Below are positions 42,415 through 51,969 of a stretch of 64,000 nucleotides of DNA, one piece after another. Each line of letters starts with the position of its first letter. The first letter of the stretch is position 1. The notes under the pieces were generated by a model that had not been told where the DNA came from, did not search any database, and was given only the letters and a program-made list of their open reading frames with translations. Source of the DNA: Alistipes sp. (lineage in GTDB: Bacteria; Bacteroidota; Bacteroidia; Bacteroidales; Rikenellaceae); contig JAGAOZ010000024.1 in the NCBI GenBank assembly GCA_017623505.1, positions 106,746 to 170,745 on the forward strand, given 5' to 3'. The translations under genes and the position numbers were made by a program.

Positions 42415-43581
42415 ATGCTTAGTAGAAAAATTGCATCTCAGCTCAAAGGTTTAGAGACTCCATTTTATCTCTACGACATCAACCTTCTCCGTCAGACTTT
42501 GGAGAGCGTCGTTTATGAGTCAAACAAATACAACTATAAAGTACACTACGCTATCAAAGCCAACAACGACGACTATCTGCTCTCAATCATCAAAGAGTAT
42601 GGCATAGGCATCGATTGTGCCAGCGGCAACGAGGTACGCAAAGCCATCGAGAGTGGTTTTGAGCCAAAGAGCATTGTCTATGCAGGCGTAGGCAAACGCG
42701 ACAAGGAGATTCGCTACGCCATCGAGCAGAACATCTTGGCTATCAACTGCGAGTCTATCGAGGAGTTGCAGGTAATCAATACAATAGCTGCCGAACTTGG
42801 CAAAAAAGCAGATATTGGTCTGCGTATCAACCCCGATATTGACCCTAAGACAAATCGTTGTATCGACACAGGTCAGGCAGACAGTAAGTTCGGCATCTCG
42901 TATGAGGAGATAATGGAGAATATCGAATGGATTAAGTCATTAGAAAATATCAACATTATTGGTATACATATCCATATCGGCTCACAAATTCGCGAGTTAC
43001 ACGTATTCGAGAATATGTGCAACAAGGCAAATGCGATAGTCGAAAATCTCGAATCACTCGGCTTCAAATTCCGCATCGTAGATGTTGGCGGAGGTCTCGG
43101 TATTAACTACGATGTTCCTGAGAATGAGCCTATTCCAAACTTTGCATCGCTCTTCGCCATCATACGCGAGTATCTGAGCGTGGGCGACAAGGAGGTACAT
43201 TTTGAGTTTGGACGTGCGTTGGTTGGCGAGTGTGGCGAGCTTATCACAAGCGTACTCTATAACAAAACAACAGCCACCGGTCGCCGTCTGCTCATTGTCG
43301 ATGCGTCTATGACAGAGTTGATTCGCCCTATGCTTTATGGTTCTTACCACAACATCGAGAATATCACCTCCGAGGAGGAGTCTTTCAAGAAATATACAGT
43401 CGTCGGAACAGCTTGCGAATCAACCGATGTTTTCGATGAGAATGTCAGCCTCCGCAAGAGCAAACGCGGTGATTTACTAACGATAAAATCGGCGGGAGCA
43501 TATGGCAGTTCGATGGCTTCGCAATACAATATGCACGAACTACCAAAGGCGGTATATAGCGACCATATAATAGAGAAATAG
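42415..43581 (+). CDS. lysA: Diaminopimelate decarboxylase
   Basis: LysA removes CO2 from meso-diaminopimelate to give L-lysine, with pyridoxal phosphate. The PLP lysine is in YKVHYAIKANNDDYL near residue 45, the phosphate-binding glycines in VDVGGGLGINYD near 225, and a substrate loop TACESTDVF near 335, a variant of the CESGD motif. The 388 residues are a normal length. Upstream ATG-like starts precede the promoter, so ATG 42415 is used. Confidence 0.93.
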   Translation: MLSRKIASQLKGLETPFYLYDINLLRQTLESVVYESNKYNYKVHYAIKANNDDYLLSIIKEYGIGIDCASGNEVRKAIESGFEPKSIVYAGVGKRDKEIRYAIEQNILAINCESIEELQVINTIAAELGKKADIGLRINPDIDPKTNRCIDTGQADSKFGISYEEIMENIEWIKSLENINIIGIHIHIGSQIRELHVFENMCNKANAIVENLESLGFKFRIVDVGGGLGINYDVPENEPIPNFASLFAIIREYLSVGDKEVHFEFGRALVGECGELITSVLYNKTTATGRRLLIVDASMTELIRPMLYGSYHNIENITSEEESFKKYTVVGTACESTDVFDENVSLRKSKRGDLLTIKSAGAYGSSMASQYNMHELPKAVYSDHIIEK

Positions 43582-43606
43582 CTGTCGTTTACAACCAAAT
43601 GGATAT

Positions 43607-43636
43607 AAAATAGCCTCATTAGGGGCTATTTTATTT
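43607..43636 (+). terminator. lysA terminator
   Basis: AAAATAGCC and GGCTATTTT pair around a seven-base loop, then TATTT, 25 bases after the lysA stop. Confidence 0.75.
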
Positions 43637-43668
43637 ATCTGTATAGGTGTTTTTTCAGTAAAAAACAC

Positions 43669-43676
43669 TACCTTTG
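43669..43676 (+). promoter_or_regulatory. -7 element before the acidic protein gene
   Basis: TACCTTTG matches the TAnnTTTG element 27 bases before the ATG at 43703. No -33 TTTG at the usual distance is seen. Confidence 0.45.
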
Positions 43677-43702
43677 GAAAAATTAATCGTAACCATATAG
43701 CT

Positions 43703-44893
43703 ATGGATATCAAACTCATCAAACAAGAATTAGATAAACTCAATCAGATTGTCAGTGGTTGGGAGGATAAAGAGTCGGCTGCAATTGAGCAGGATATTGC
43801 TCTTGAACTTCTGAAAAAGATATACACCGAGATAAAATTTGCATCGCCATCTCCCGTTGCACCTTTTGTGCCCGACACAAAGGAGCAGGAGGTACCAACG
43901 ACAGACACTACTGCTGTCGAGCCACAGGTCGAGGTGGAATTTATCTTTGACGAGGATGACGCTGAGCCACAGCCAGAGCAAGAGGTCGTAGAGGAGGAAA
44001 AATCCGAGCAGTACGATGCGCCAGCGGAGGCTGCATCTGAAGAGGAGAACGAGGAGGTTGTTTTCGAGGAGGACGATGAGCAGATAGTTTTTGAAGACCA
44101 GAGCGAGGAGGTCGTCTTTGAGGAGGACACAACCAACGAGGAAGAGGTCGTCTTTGAGGAGGACGCTAGCGACGAGGAAGAGGTCGTATTCGAAGAGGAG
44201 GATGAGCAAGAGGTTTTCTCCGACGAGGAGGAGATTATTCTCGAAGAGGAAGAAGAGGTGGAAGAGACGCCACAGCCTGCCCAGCCCGCAAAAAATGAGA
44301 TTAAGGCTACTCCTGCCACATCTATCGGCAATCTCTTTGGCGAGGAGGAGACGCAACAAGCCCCTACTCGCACAAAACATCAACGTATGATGTCGATATA
44401 TAACGACTACGAGGAGGAAGAGGAGCAGAGTGTAGAGCAGAGCGTTGATATATCAAAGATTTTCGAACTGGACGATGACGAAGAGTTTATCATCGACGAT
44501 GGCTCTGAGGAGGAGGAGTTTGTTGTAAATCACGCTCCAAGCATCGCTGAAGCAAAGAAGCAGAACGACCAAGGAGCGATTCTCGCTGACGTTATAGCTC
44601 CAGCGCAGACTACAATTGCCGACAGCGTTGAAGCTCCAACAGCCATAGCAGACGAGATGACAAACTCTCCGCTGAAGTCCCTGCGTGACGGCATAGGCAT
44701 AAATGATAAGTTCTTGATGATTCGTGATTTGTTTGACGGCGACGGTGACGAATATGAGCGAGTTATTGAGCAGTTGGATTCGTTGAGTAGCTTCGACGAC
44801 TGCATGATATATATCGTAGAGAATTTTGCATGGAATCCGGAGTCGGATGGCGCTAAATTCATCATGAAGCTTTTGGAACGTAAATTAGCATAG
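43703..44893 (+). CDS. Highly acidic repeat protein
   Basis: The 396-residue protein has a short N-terminal helical region (MDIKLIKQELDKLNQIV), a long Glu/Asp-rich tract with degenerate repeats of EEVVFEED and VFEEDD (residues 90-180), and a compact C-terminal domain (GINDKFLMIRDLFDGDGDE, residues 330-390) that looks folded. The acidic tract is probably disordered. A role in assembly, sequestering or cell division is possible but not shown. It is followed six bases later by rsmI. Confidence 0.8.
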   Translation: MDIKLIKQELDKLNQIVSGWEDKESAAIEQDIALELLKKIYTEIKFASPSPVAPFVPDTKEQEVPTTDTTAVEPQVEVEFIFDEDDAEPQPEQEVVEEEKSEQYDAPAEAASEEENEEVVFEEDDEQIVFEDQSEEVVFEEDTTNEEEVVFEEDASDEEEVVFEEEDEQEVFSDEEEIILEEEEEVEETPQPAQPAKNEIKATPATSIGNLFGEEETQQAPTRTKHQRMMSIYNDYEEEEEQSVEQSVDISKIFELDDDEEFIIDDGSEEEEFVVNHAPSIAEAKKQNDQGAILADVIAPAQTTIADSVEAPTAIADEMTNSPLKSLRDGIGINDKFLMIRDLFDGDGDEYERVIEQLDSLSSFDDCMIYIVENFAWNPESDGAKFIMKLLERKLA

Positions 44894-44898
44894 TCTAT

Positions 44899-45618
44899 AT
44901 GTCAAAACTCTATATTGTTCCCACTCCGATAGGTAATCTCGACGATATAACATTGCGAGCTATCAAGGTACTCAAAGAGGCTGATTATATCTTGGCGGAG
45001 GATACACGCACGTCGGCATTTCTGCTCAAGCATTTGGGTATTGATAAGCCTTTGCGTTCACACCATAAATTTAACGAGCACGCCACAGCTGCCGCCGTTG
45101 CCGAGAGTATCGAGGCGGGTAGAACCGTTGCGTTGGTATCCGACGCCGGCACACCAGGTATCTCGGACCCAGGCTTTCTGTTAGTCCGCACGTGTGTCGA
45201 GGCGGGTATCGAGGTGGAGACTCTGCCCGGAGCGACAGCACTTATCCCTGCCTTGGTGCAGAGTGGATTCCCTTGCGACAGATTCTGTTTTGAGGGCTTC
45301 CTGCCACAGAAGAAAGGTCGCACAAAGCGATTGCAGGAGCTTGCCGACGAGAGCCGTTCGGTAATCTTCTACGAGTCGCCATTCCGCGTCGTAAAGTGTC
45401 TGGAGCAGCTCGCTGAGGTCTTTGGCGAGGAGCGACAGGTGTCAGTTTCTCGTGAGCTTACCAAAAAGTTTGAGCAGACCGTAAGAGGTACTATAAGCGA
45501 GGTGTTGGAACATTTCAAGCAAAATGAGCCTAAGGGAGAGTTTGTGATTGTAGTAGCGGGCAAGCCTAAGGCAGAGCGAGAATCTAAGCACAACAAATAC
45601 GCCCGCGAGGAGGAGTAA
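44899..45618 (+). CDS. rsmI: 16S rRNA 2'-O-ribose C1402 methyltransferase
   Basis: RsmI methylates the ribose of C1402 in the 16S rRNA decoding centre with S-adenosylmethionine. The tetrapyrrole-methylase fold is shown by LYIVPTPIGNLDDITLRA at residue 3, LAEDTRTSAFLLKHLG near 33, ALVSDAGTPGISDPGF near 76 and LPGATALIPALVQSG near 110. Length 239 is normal for the family. It is six bases after the acidic protein gene and 12 before the acyltransferase gene. Confidence 0.94.
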   Translation: MSKLYIVPTPIGNLDDITLRAIKVLKEADYILAEDTRTSAFLLKHLGIDKPLRSHHKFNEHATAAAVAESIEAGRTVALVSDAGTPGISDPGFLLVRTCVEAGIEVETLPGATALIPALVQSGFPCDRFCFEGFLPQKKGRTKRLQELADESRSVIFYESPFRVVKCLEQLAEVFGEERQVSVSRELTKKFEQTVRGTISEVLEHFKQNEPKGEFVIVVAGKPKAERESKHNKYAREEE

Positions 45619-45630
45619 CAGAGTGAGATT

Positions 45631-46557
45631 ATGAGCGAAAAGAACGACACCCTTTCGTGGGGACAAAAGATAGGTCTAAACATTCTTTGGTGGATATGTT
45701 GCGGCTTCGCATGGCTGCCACGCGTAGTTAGACACTACGTTTTCGGCAGTTTTATATATTTTATACTTTGCTACACTACACGTTATCGTCGCAAAGTTAT
45801 CATGACCAACCTGCGCAACTCCTTCCCTGACAAGAGCGAAAAGGAACTCAATCGCATCTGCAAAGATTCTTATAAAAATCTCTCCGAGCAGATAATCAAC
45901 ACCATCAGTCAGGCAGGCATAAGCGACAAGGCTTTGATGCGTCGCACGATATTTGTCAATGCCGACCAGGTCCGTAAAGAGGTTAATGGCGGGCACGTCA
46001 TTTGTATAACAGCCCACTACGGTTCGTGGGAGGGAGCAAGCACCGTAAGCCTCTATATGCCTGAGCAACGTATGGTGGCGGTATATCACAAATTGCAAAA
46101 CAAGCTCTTTGACGAACTGATGAAACGCATCCGTCAGCATACCAACGTCGATTTGGTGACTATGCAACGTACGATGCGTCACTTTGTCGAGAACCGCAAC
46201 AAGCAACCTATGTTGTTAGGACTCATCTCGGACCAGAATCCGGCATATCGCCCTAACCTACATTGGCATAAGTTCTTACATCAGTGGTCTGCATTTTTTG
46301 ATGGCGCCGAGGTTATGGCTCTCAAATACAACATCCCTGTCTATTACTACTCTCCACGCCGTGTTAAAGCAGGCGTCTACGAGGGCAGGTTGATTCGTAT
46401 CTACGACGGTAAGGAGGAGGTTGCCGAGCACGAGATTATGGAGCGATATGTGCGTGCTTTGGAGAAAGATATTATCGCAAATCCGCCAATGTGGATGTGG
46501 TCGCACCGCCGTTGGAAGCATATACCACCGAAGGAGCTGCAAGAGATTAAATTTTAA
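45631..46557 (+). CDS. Lipid A biosynthesis acyltransferase family protein
   Basis: The 308-residue protein has an N-terminal membrane segment and the HxxxxE-type acyltransferase motif TAHYGSWEG near residue 127, followed by SDQNPAY near 195, both typical of LpxL/HtrB-type enzymes that add a second acyl chain to lipid A. The final part (WMWSHRRWK) is also family-typical. Its stop overlaps the next start (TAATG). Confidence 0.88.
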   Translation: MSEKNDTLSWGQKIGLNILWWICCGFAWLPRVVRHYVFGSFIYFILCYTTRYRRKVIMTNLRNSFPDKSEKELNRICKDSYKNLSEQIINTISQAGISDKALMRRTIFVNADQVRKEVNGGHVICITAHYGSWEGASTVSLYMPEQRMVAVYHKLQNKLFDELMKRIRQHTNVDLVTMQRTMRHFVENRNKQPMLLGLISDQNPAYRPNLHWHKFLHQWSAFFDGAEVMALKYNIPVYYYSPRRVKAGVYEGRLIRIYDGKEEVAEHEIMERYVRALEKDIIANPPMWMWSHRRWKHIPPKELQEIKF

Positions 46558-47564
46558 TGCGTACGGCTGTTGTCATACTCAATTGGAATGGTCGCCAACA
46601 CCTTGAGCGATTCTTGGGTAGCGTTGTTCGGAACACGCCTGCCGAGATAGCTATTGTTGTAGCCGATAATGGCTCGACGGATGATTCGGTGGAGTATGTG
46701 CAGACGAGCTACCCCACGGTTGGCATTATCCGCCTGGAGCAGAATTATGGCTTTGCCGAGGGATATAACCGCGCGCTTAAAGAGGTAGACGCCGATTACT
46801 ATATCCTGCTCAACTCCGATGTAGAGGTCACTCCTGATTGGACTACACCACTGCTTCAGAGGCTTGAGCACAATGAGCAATGTGGTGCTGTTGCGCCAAA
46901 ACTACTCTCCTACACCGAACGAGATAAGTTTGAGTATGCGGGTGCTGCGGGAGGTTATATCGACTACTTAGGTTACCCATTCTGCCGTGGTCGCATCCTC
47001 TCAACGATAGAGCAGGACAAGGGGCAATATGATGATGCCCGCGAGGTATTTTGGGCAAGTGGAGCGGCTTTCTGCTGTCGTGCAGAGATATTTCACGCAT
47101 TGGGAGGTTTCGATGATGACTTCTTCGCCCATATGGAGGAGATAGACCTATGTTGGCGTATGCAACTGGCAGGCTACAAGATAATGGTCGAGCCCAAGAG
47201 CACGGTCTATCACTTAGGCGGTGGCTCGTTGCCTAACAATTCAGCCCACAAGCTATACCTTAATTATCGTAACAATCTCTCTATGCTGATGAAGTGTGCA
47301 CCTACATCTCAGCGTATTGTGGTTGCTGTTCTGCGACCAATGGCTGATATGCTTTCGGCTATGGTTTACCTGTGCACCGGCAAGCTATCTCTTTTTAAGG
47401 CTACGTTTAAAGCATACCGAGATTTCTTCCGCCTACACGGTCCGCTCTCTGTCAAGCGCAAAGCTATTCGCTCGGCAGCGTGCTGCGAGTCCCGTCACAT
47501 CTATCGCGGCTCAATCATCGCCCGTTATGCTTTTGGCTGGCGTAAGTTCGGCAAGATACTTTAA
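46557..47564 (+). CDS. Glycosyltransferase family 2
   Basis: The nucleotide-sugar-binding domain is clear: VVILNWNGRQHLERFL at residue 5, ADNGSTDDSVEYV near 39 and LLNSDVEVTP near 86 (DxD-like metal site). GFDDDFFAHMEEIDLCWRM near 190 is typical of rhamnosyl- and similar transferases. The C-terminus has a short hydrophobic segment but no clear membrane domain. The start is coupled to the acyltransferase stop, suggesting a role in cell-envelope glycan or LPS assembly. Confidence 0.88.
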   Translation: MRTAVVILNWNGRQHLERFLGSVVRNTPAEIAIVVADNGSTDDSVEYVQTSYPTVGIIRLEQNYGFAEGYNRALKEVDADYYILLNSDVEVTPDWTTPLLQRLEHNEQCGAVAPKLLSYTERDKFEYAGAAGGYIDYLGYPFCRGRILSTIEQDKGQYDDAREVFWASGAAFCCRAEIFHALGGFDDDFFAHMEEIDLCWRMQLAGYKIMVEPKSTVYHLGGGSLPNNSAHKLYLNYRNNLSMLMKCAPTSQRIVVAVLRPMADMLSAMVYLCTGKLSLFKATFKAYRDFFRLHGPLSVKRKAIRSAACCESRHIYRGSIIARYAFGWRKFGKIL

Positions 47565-47583
47565 TCAACCTTACAACAAAACA

Positions 47584-47624
47584 AAGGGGTTGTCCAACAA
47601 ATACGTTGCGACAGCCCCTTCTTT
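47584..47624. terminator. Bidirectional terminator between convergent genes
   Basis: AAGGGGTTGTC and GACAGCCCCTT pair with one mismatch in the stem, with T-rich and A-rich flanks on either side. It serves the glycosyltransferase transcript (+) and the glnS transcript (-). Confidence 0.65.
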
Positions 47625-47643
47625 CAGAAGTTGTATAACAAGA

Positions 47644-49332
47644 CTACTTATTCATCTTTGCCCAAGAGTCCTTGAGTGTTACAGTGCGGTTAAATACCAT
47701 ATGCTCTGCGGTAGAGTCGGTATCTACGCAGAAGTAACCCACACGCTCAAACTGATAAGGAACGCCCACAGGAGCCTCCTTAAGTGATGGCTCGATATAT
47801 GCTGTGGTCTTAACCAATGACTCAGGATTGAGGTTATCCTCCCACGACTGCTGACCGTTCGACGTGTCGTGTGGGTCCTCGGTAAGGAACAATGGGTTGA
47901 ACAGACGCACCTCAACCTCTGTTGCGTGCTCTGCCGATACCCAATGGATAACACCCTTTACGCGGCGGCCATCGCTTGATGAGCCCTCGCCAGAGAGTGG
48001 GTCGTATGAGCAGTGGAGCTCAACGATATTACCCTCCTCGTCCTTTACAACCTCCTCGCACTTGATAAGGTAAGAGTAACGCAGACGTACCTCATTACCC
48101 GGGCTCAGGCGGAAATACTTCTTAGGAGGATTCTCCATAAAGTCATCACGCTCGATATAGATAACCTTTGAGAAAGGAATCTCACGCATACCAGCCTCCG
48201 GATTTTCAGGATTATTGACAGCCTGACGCATCTCGGTCTTACCCTCCTCCCAATTGGTAATCACAACCTTCAAAGGATTCAAGACAGCCATACGACGCTC
48301 TGCGACCTTATTCAAATCCTCACGCACGCAATACTCCATCTTACCCAAATCAATCACGTTATCACGCTTGGCAACGCCCACCATCTCGGCAAAAGCACGT
48401 ACCGACGCAGGGGTGTAACCCTTACGACGGAGTGCACAGATAGTCGGCATACGAGGGTCATCCCAGCCCATAACAGCACCCTCCTGAACGAGCTTCAGCA
48501 GGTTACGCTTCGACATCATTGTATAGGTGAGGTTCAGACGCGCAAACTCGTACTGGTGTGATGGATATATCTCCAACGCCTCGATAAACCAGTCGTACAA
48601 AGGACGGTGAACGTCGAACTCCAAAGTACAGATAGAGTGTGTAATCTGCTCGATAGAGTCGCTCTGACCGTGTGCATAGTCGTACATAGGATAGATGCAC
48701 CACTTATTGCCCGTACGATGGTGCTCAGCGTGAAGGATACGATACATAATAGGGTCGCGGAAGAGCATATTAGGGTGTGCCATATCAATCTTGGCACGCA
48801 ACACCTTCGCTCCATCGGCAAACTCACCCGCCTTCATACGCTCGAACAGGTCGAGGTTCTCCTCAACAGAGCGGTTACGCCAAGGCGACTCCTTACCAGG
48901 CTCCGAGATGGTACCACGATTGAGGCGAATCTCCTCCTGTGTCTGGTCATCGACGTATGCCAGGCCCTTCTTGATGAGCACTACTGCCCAATCGTAGAGC
49001 TGGTCAAAATAGTCCGAAGCATAACGCTCCACAGCCCAATCAAAACCGAGCCACTTGATATCTCGCTTGATTGAATCAACATACTCCACATCCTCCTTTA
49101 CAGGGTTGGTGTCGTCAAAACGAAGATTACACTTACCGCCATACTTCTTTGCCAAACCGAAGTTGATGCAGATACTCTTTGCGTGACCGATATGCAGATA
49201 TCCGTTTGGTTCAGGTGGGAATCGGGTCTGAACACGTTTCTCACCCTTTGCCATCGACTCCTCGATGATCTCCTCCAAGAAATTGAGCTTCTCTTTAGGC
49301 TCTGTTGTCTCGATTATGTTATTCATTTCCAT
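47644..49332 (-). CDS. glnS: Glutaminyl-tRNA synthetase
   Basis: A class I synthetase for tRNA-Gln. HIGH appears as [16 protein letters not shown] near residue 40 and KMSKS as TMMSKRNLL near 270. [11 protein letters not shown] and the C-terminal beta-barrel anticodon-binding region are present. Length 562 is typical. Having both GltX and GlnS indicates direct glutamine charging. It lies 15 bases downstream of the outer-membrane protein gene. Confidence 0.95.
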   Translation of the reverse strand: MEMNNIIETTEPKEKLNFLEEIIEESMAKGEKRVQTRFPPEPNGYLHIGHAKSICINFGLAKKYGGKCNLRFDDTNPVKEDVEYVDSIKRDIKWLGFDWAVERYASDYFDQLYDWAVVLIKKGLAYVDDQTQEEIRLNRGTISEPGKESPWRNRSVEENLDLFERMKAGEFADGAKVLRAKIDMAHPNMLFRDPIMYRILHAEHHRTGNKWCIYPMYDYAHGQSDSIEQITHSICTLEFDVHRPLYDWFIEALEIYPSHQYEFARLNLTYTMMSKRNLLKLVQEGAVMGWDDPRMPTICALRRKGYTPASVRAFAEMVGVAKRDNVIDLGKMEYCVREDLNKVAERRMAVLNPLKVVITNWEEGKTEMRQAVNNPENPEAGMREIPFSKVIYIERDDFMENPPKKYFRLSPGNEVRLRYSYLIKCEEVVKDEEGNIVELHCSYDPLSGEGSSSDGRRVKGVIHWVSAEHATEVEVRLFNPLFLTEDPHDTSNGQQSWEDNLNPESLVKTTAYIEPSLKEAPVGVPYQFERVGYFCVDTDSTAEHMVFNRTVTLKDSWAKMNK

Positions 49333-49347
49333 CGTATTATGTTTTGT

Positions 49348-50448
49348 TTATCTCTTTCCTAACTTAATATTATCGCCTCCCAGACGCACCGCAAGGCTCA
49401 CTACCTGCTTACAGCCCAGGGCTACGCCATCGTGCTGAAAAGCAAAATAGCATTTCACGCGCAACGTGTCATCGTAGAACGAGCGTGTGTAACCTATCTT
49501 AGTCGTTGAATAGATGTTCTCGTTTGTTGAGAAGAACGCATCGCCCGCATAGAGCTCCGCACCGTAGCCCATAGGGAACAAGTCGCTACCGAATGGTCCG
49601 TAATAGGGTTGCAGATTCTCGCCCACATAGAGCTGCTCCTCCAAGAACAAGCCCCACTTAGCCATTCTGAGTTGCAACATACCACCCTTTGGCGTACGCG
49701 ACTTCTCCTCCGTAGCGCGGTCACGCTGCATAGTCTGCAAGTAACGCAATCGCACATCGAAGTCAAAATAGGCATTGAACTGTGCTCCCACGTATGGCTC
49801 TACGACGATATTATCTACTACTGCATCATCCTCCGCCATACTGCCTGCAAAATGGAACATCGAGAAGGCATAACCACCATAGAAGGTCTGCTTATCGCCA
49901 AAATAGTAGCGACCGGCCGAGAGTATACGGAACTTCTCTCTCGACTGCTCGGAATACATACCGCACCAATCTATCGACGCCTCAACATAGCCTCGCTCGC
50001 CGCGATATTGTCCCATAACACCCCTTACGCGGTTGTCGTAGAAGCGGCTCTCCTCACTCATAATCAAATCGGAGTAGTCGCCCACCATTCGCTCACGAGG
50101 GAATATTCCGGCATAAGCCGATACCTTCTGCGATGCAAACTGATAGTATAACTGAGGCTTCACCTCCGAGAGGAAATCGGTCTCGTCGCCAAAGTCTGCC
50201 AACAAATCCACACCGACAACCACCCTGTTCTTCTCGTTCCACTTCAATCCCACTTGTGGCGTGAGGCGTGCCGAGAAGAAAGTCTGCGACTCGTCATACT
50301 CGCAGGCAGAGTACTCTCTATTGTCGAAATAGGTATCGAAATCCACACCCCACACAAGGCGCAAATCCTCCTGTGCGTAGCTGTTCGTAGCGGCTACAAC
50401 AGCCACCGCAAGCACTACAATATATCGCAAAACCGATTTCATTCCCAA
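49348..50448 (-). CDS. Outer-membrane beta-barrel-like protein
   Basis: A signal peptide with AAATNSYA-type cleavage (after residue 25) precedes a 340-residue, Tyr- and Phe-rich beta-patterned protein (VEPYVGAQFNAYFDFDVRLR). It ends in Arg without a terminal aromatic. The alternating strands (VDLLADFGDETDF, QLYYQFASQKVSAY) fit a small outer-membrane barrel. No specific transporter family is recognised. It shares a transcript with glnS. Confidence 0.65.
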   Translation of the reverse strand: MGMKSVLRYIVVLAVAVVAATNSYAQEDLRLVWGVDFDTYFDNREYSACEYDESQTFFSARLTPQVGLKWNEKNRVVVGVDLLADFGDETDFLSEVKPQLYYQFASQKVSAYAGIFPRERMVGDYSDLIMSEESRFYDNRVRGVMGQYRGERGYVEASIDWCGMYSEQSREKFRILSAGRYYFGDKQTFYGGYAFSMFHFAGSMAEDDAVVDNIVVEPYVGAQFNAYFDFDVRLRYLQTMQRDRATEEKSRTPKGGMLQLRMAKWGLFLEEQLYVGENLQPYYGPFGSDLFPMGYGAELYAGDAFFSTNENIYSTTKIGYTRSFYDDTLRVKCYFAFQHDGVALGCKQVVSLAVRLGGDNIKLGKR

Positions 50449-50468
50449 TTTGTATGATTTAAGATTTG

Positions 50469-50476
50469 CAAAGTTA
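50469..50476 (-). promoter_or_regulatory. -7 element upstream of the outer-membrane protein gene
   Basis: On the minus strand TAACTTTG matches TAnnTTTG 21 bases before the ATG at 50448. It faces the promoter at 50499. Confidence 0.45.
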
Positions 50477-50498
50477 ATGTTTTTCTTGTGATTTGTGT

Positions 50499-50506
50499 TA
50501 TATTTG
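50499..50506 (+). promoter_or_regulatory. -7 element for the methyltransferase gene
   Basis: TATATTTG matches the host -7 element 21 bases before the ATG at 50527. This supports starting at 50527 rather than the longer in-frame ATG at 50488, which would lie upstream of the transcript. Confidence 0.5.
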
Positions 50507-50526
50507 CCCCTATAAATAAGGTAAAA

Positions 50527-51072
50527 ATGAGAAAAATAACCAACGAGGAGCTACATCGCCCCACCGCAGAGCAGTTTGCACAGATGAAACGCATACCCGT
50601 AGTTGTCGTTTTGGACAATGTTCGTTCGGCACACAACATCGGTGCTTTCTTCCGTACGGGCGACGCTTTTGCTGTGGAGAGCATAGCTCTGTGTGGCATC
50701 ACCGCCACCCCACCCTCACGCGATATTCATAAGTCTGCACTTGGTGCGGAGCTGACCGTCAAGTGGGAGTACTTTGCCACAACTGCGGAGTGCGTTGCAA
50801 AGCTCAAAGCCGAGGGCTATCACATCCTTGCCATAGAGCAGGTCGAGGGGGCTACGATGCTTGACGAGTTGAAGGTGGCTACCGACAAACGATACGCCTT
50901 GGTCTTTGGCAATGAGGTGATGGGTGTTGAGCAGGAGGTTGTCGATATGTGCGACGGAGCGATAGAGATTCCACAGATAGGCACCAAACACTCGCTTAAC
51001 GTATCAGTGGCGGGAGGTGTTGTTATATGGAACTTTTTTGAAGCACTCAAACAAGAGGTTTGCGATATCTAA
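50527..51072 (+). CDS. SpoU/TrmH-family RNA methyltransferase
   Basis: The knotted SPOUT methyltransferase motifs are present: LDNVRSAHNIGAFFRTGDAF near residue 22, LVFGNEVMGVEQEVV near 123 and IPQIGTKHSLNVSVAGGVV near 148. The protein methylates ribose of a tRNA or rRNA position, most likely with SAM. It lacks the N-terminal L30-like domain of TrmB-type relatives, and exact target cannot be told from sequence. Length 181 after the chosen start. Confidence 0.9.
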   Translation: MRKITNEELHRPTAEQFAQMKRIPVVVVLDNVRSAHNIGAFFRTGDAFAVESIALCGITATPPSRDIHKSALGAELTVKWEYFATTAECVAKLKAEGYHILAIEQVEGATMLDELKVATDKRYALVFGNEVMGVEQEVVDMCDGAIEIPQIGTKHSLNVSVAGGVVIWNFFEALKQEVCDI

Positions 51073-51106
51073 AGGGTATAAAATTTTAATTCCAAATATT
51101 TTTAAC

Positions 51107-51114
51107 TACATTTG
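51107..51114 (+). promoter_or_regulatory. -7 element of panB promoter
   Basis: TACATTTG matches the host -7 element, 34 bases before the panB ATG. No -33 TTTG is seen upstream. Confidence 0.45.
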
Positions 51115-51148
51115 TCGAAAATAACCTAACTTTATAACATAAAAAGAG

Positions 51149-51964
51149 ATGTCAGTTGCAGGTTCAGTCAGAGCAGTTACGACTCTGCGTTTAACAGAAA
51201 TGAAACAGCGTGGCGAGAAAATCGCTATGCTCACATCATACGATTACTCAACAGCCAAGATTGTCGATGCCGCAGGTATTGACGTAATACTCGTGGGCGA
51301 CTCGGCAGCCAACGTGATGGCGGGATATGAGACTACGTTGCCTATCACGCTCGATATGATGATTTATCACGCCCGCTCGGTAACACGTGGTGCGAAGCGT
51401 GCTTTGGTCGTGGTAGACCTCCCATTTGGAACATATCAGGGTAACTCGAAGGTTGCTCTCGACTCGGCTATCCGCATTATGAAGGAGACCGAAGCCGACG
51501 CAGTGAAGATGGAGGGCGGCGAGGAGATTATCGAGTCGGTACAGCGTATTATCTCGGCAGGTATTCCAGTTATGGGACACTTAGGACTCACACCACAGTC
51601 TATCCACAAGTTCGGCACATATAATGTAAGAGCTAAGGAGGAGGCTGAGGCAGCCAAGTTGATTCGCGATGCACATCTTTTGGAGGAGAACGGTTGCTTT
51701 GCTGTGGTGTTGGAGAAGATTCCCGCAACACTCGCAACACAGGTTTCGCAAGAGCTTCGCATCCCTACAATCGGTATCGGTGCAGGTAGCGGAACAGATG
51801 GTCAGGTGCTTGTGGTACACGATATGCTGGGTATCAGCAACGATTTCTCACCTCGTTTCCTGCGTCGCTATGCCGACTTGCACGGTGTAATGTCGAAGGC
51901 TATATCAAGCTACGTGGAGGATGTCAAGAGTTGCGACTTCCCTAACGAGAAGGAACAATATTAA
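51149..51964 (+). CDS. panB: 3-methyl-2-oxobutanoate hydroxymethyltransferase
   Basis: PanB transfers a hydroxymethyl group to alpha-ketoisovalerate, giving ketopantoate for pantothenate and CoA. The metal-binding AspGlyAsp region [16 protein letters not shown] near residue 46 and [10 protein letters not shown] near 90 are present, as is [13 protein letters not shown] near 135. Length 271 is usual. Five bases separate it from the mannosyltransferase gene, so they are co-transcribed. Confidence 0.94.
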   Translation: MSVAGSVRAVTTLRLTEMKQRGEKIAMLTSYDYSTAKIVDAAGIDVILVGDSAANVMAGYETTLPITLDMMIYHARSVTRGAKRALVVVDLPFGTYQGNSKVALDSAIRIMKETEADAVKMEGGEEIIESVQRIISAGIPVMGHLGLTPQSIHKFGTYNVRAKEEAEAAKLIRDAHLLEENGCFAVVLEKIPATLATQVSQELRIPTIGIGAGSGTDGQVLVVHDMLGISNDFSPRFLRRYADLHGVMSKAISSYVEDVKSCDFPNEKEQY

Positions 51965-51969
51965 ACGCA

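Noticed and set aside
44040-44240. CRISPR-like spacing in repeated DNA
   Set aside because: The repeats are degenerate codon repeats within one open frame, with no constant-length spacers.
43730-44390. Long antisense and alternate frames in the acidic gene
   Set aside because: They arise from the strong GAG/GAA repeat composition of the acidic protein and show no independent signals.
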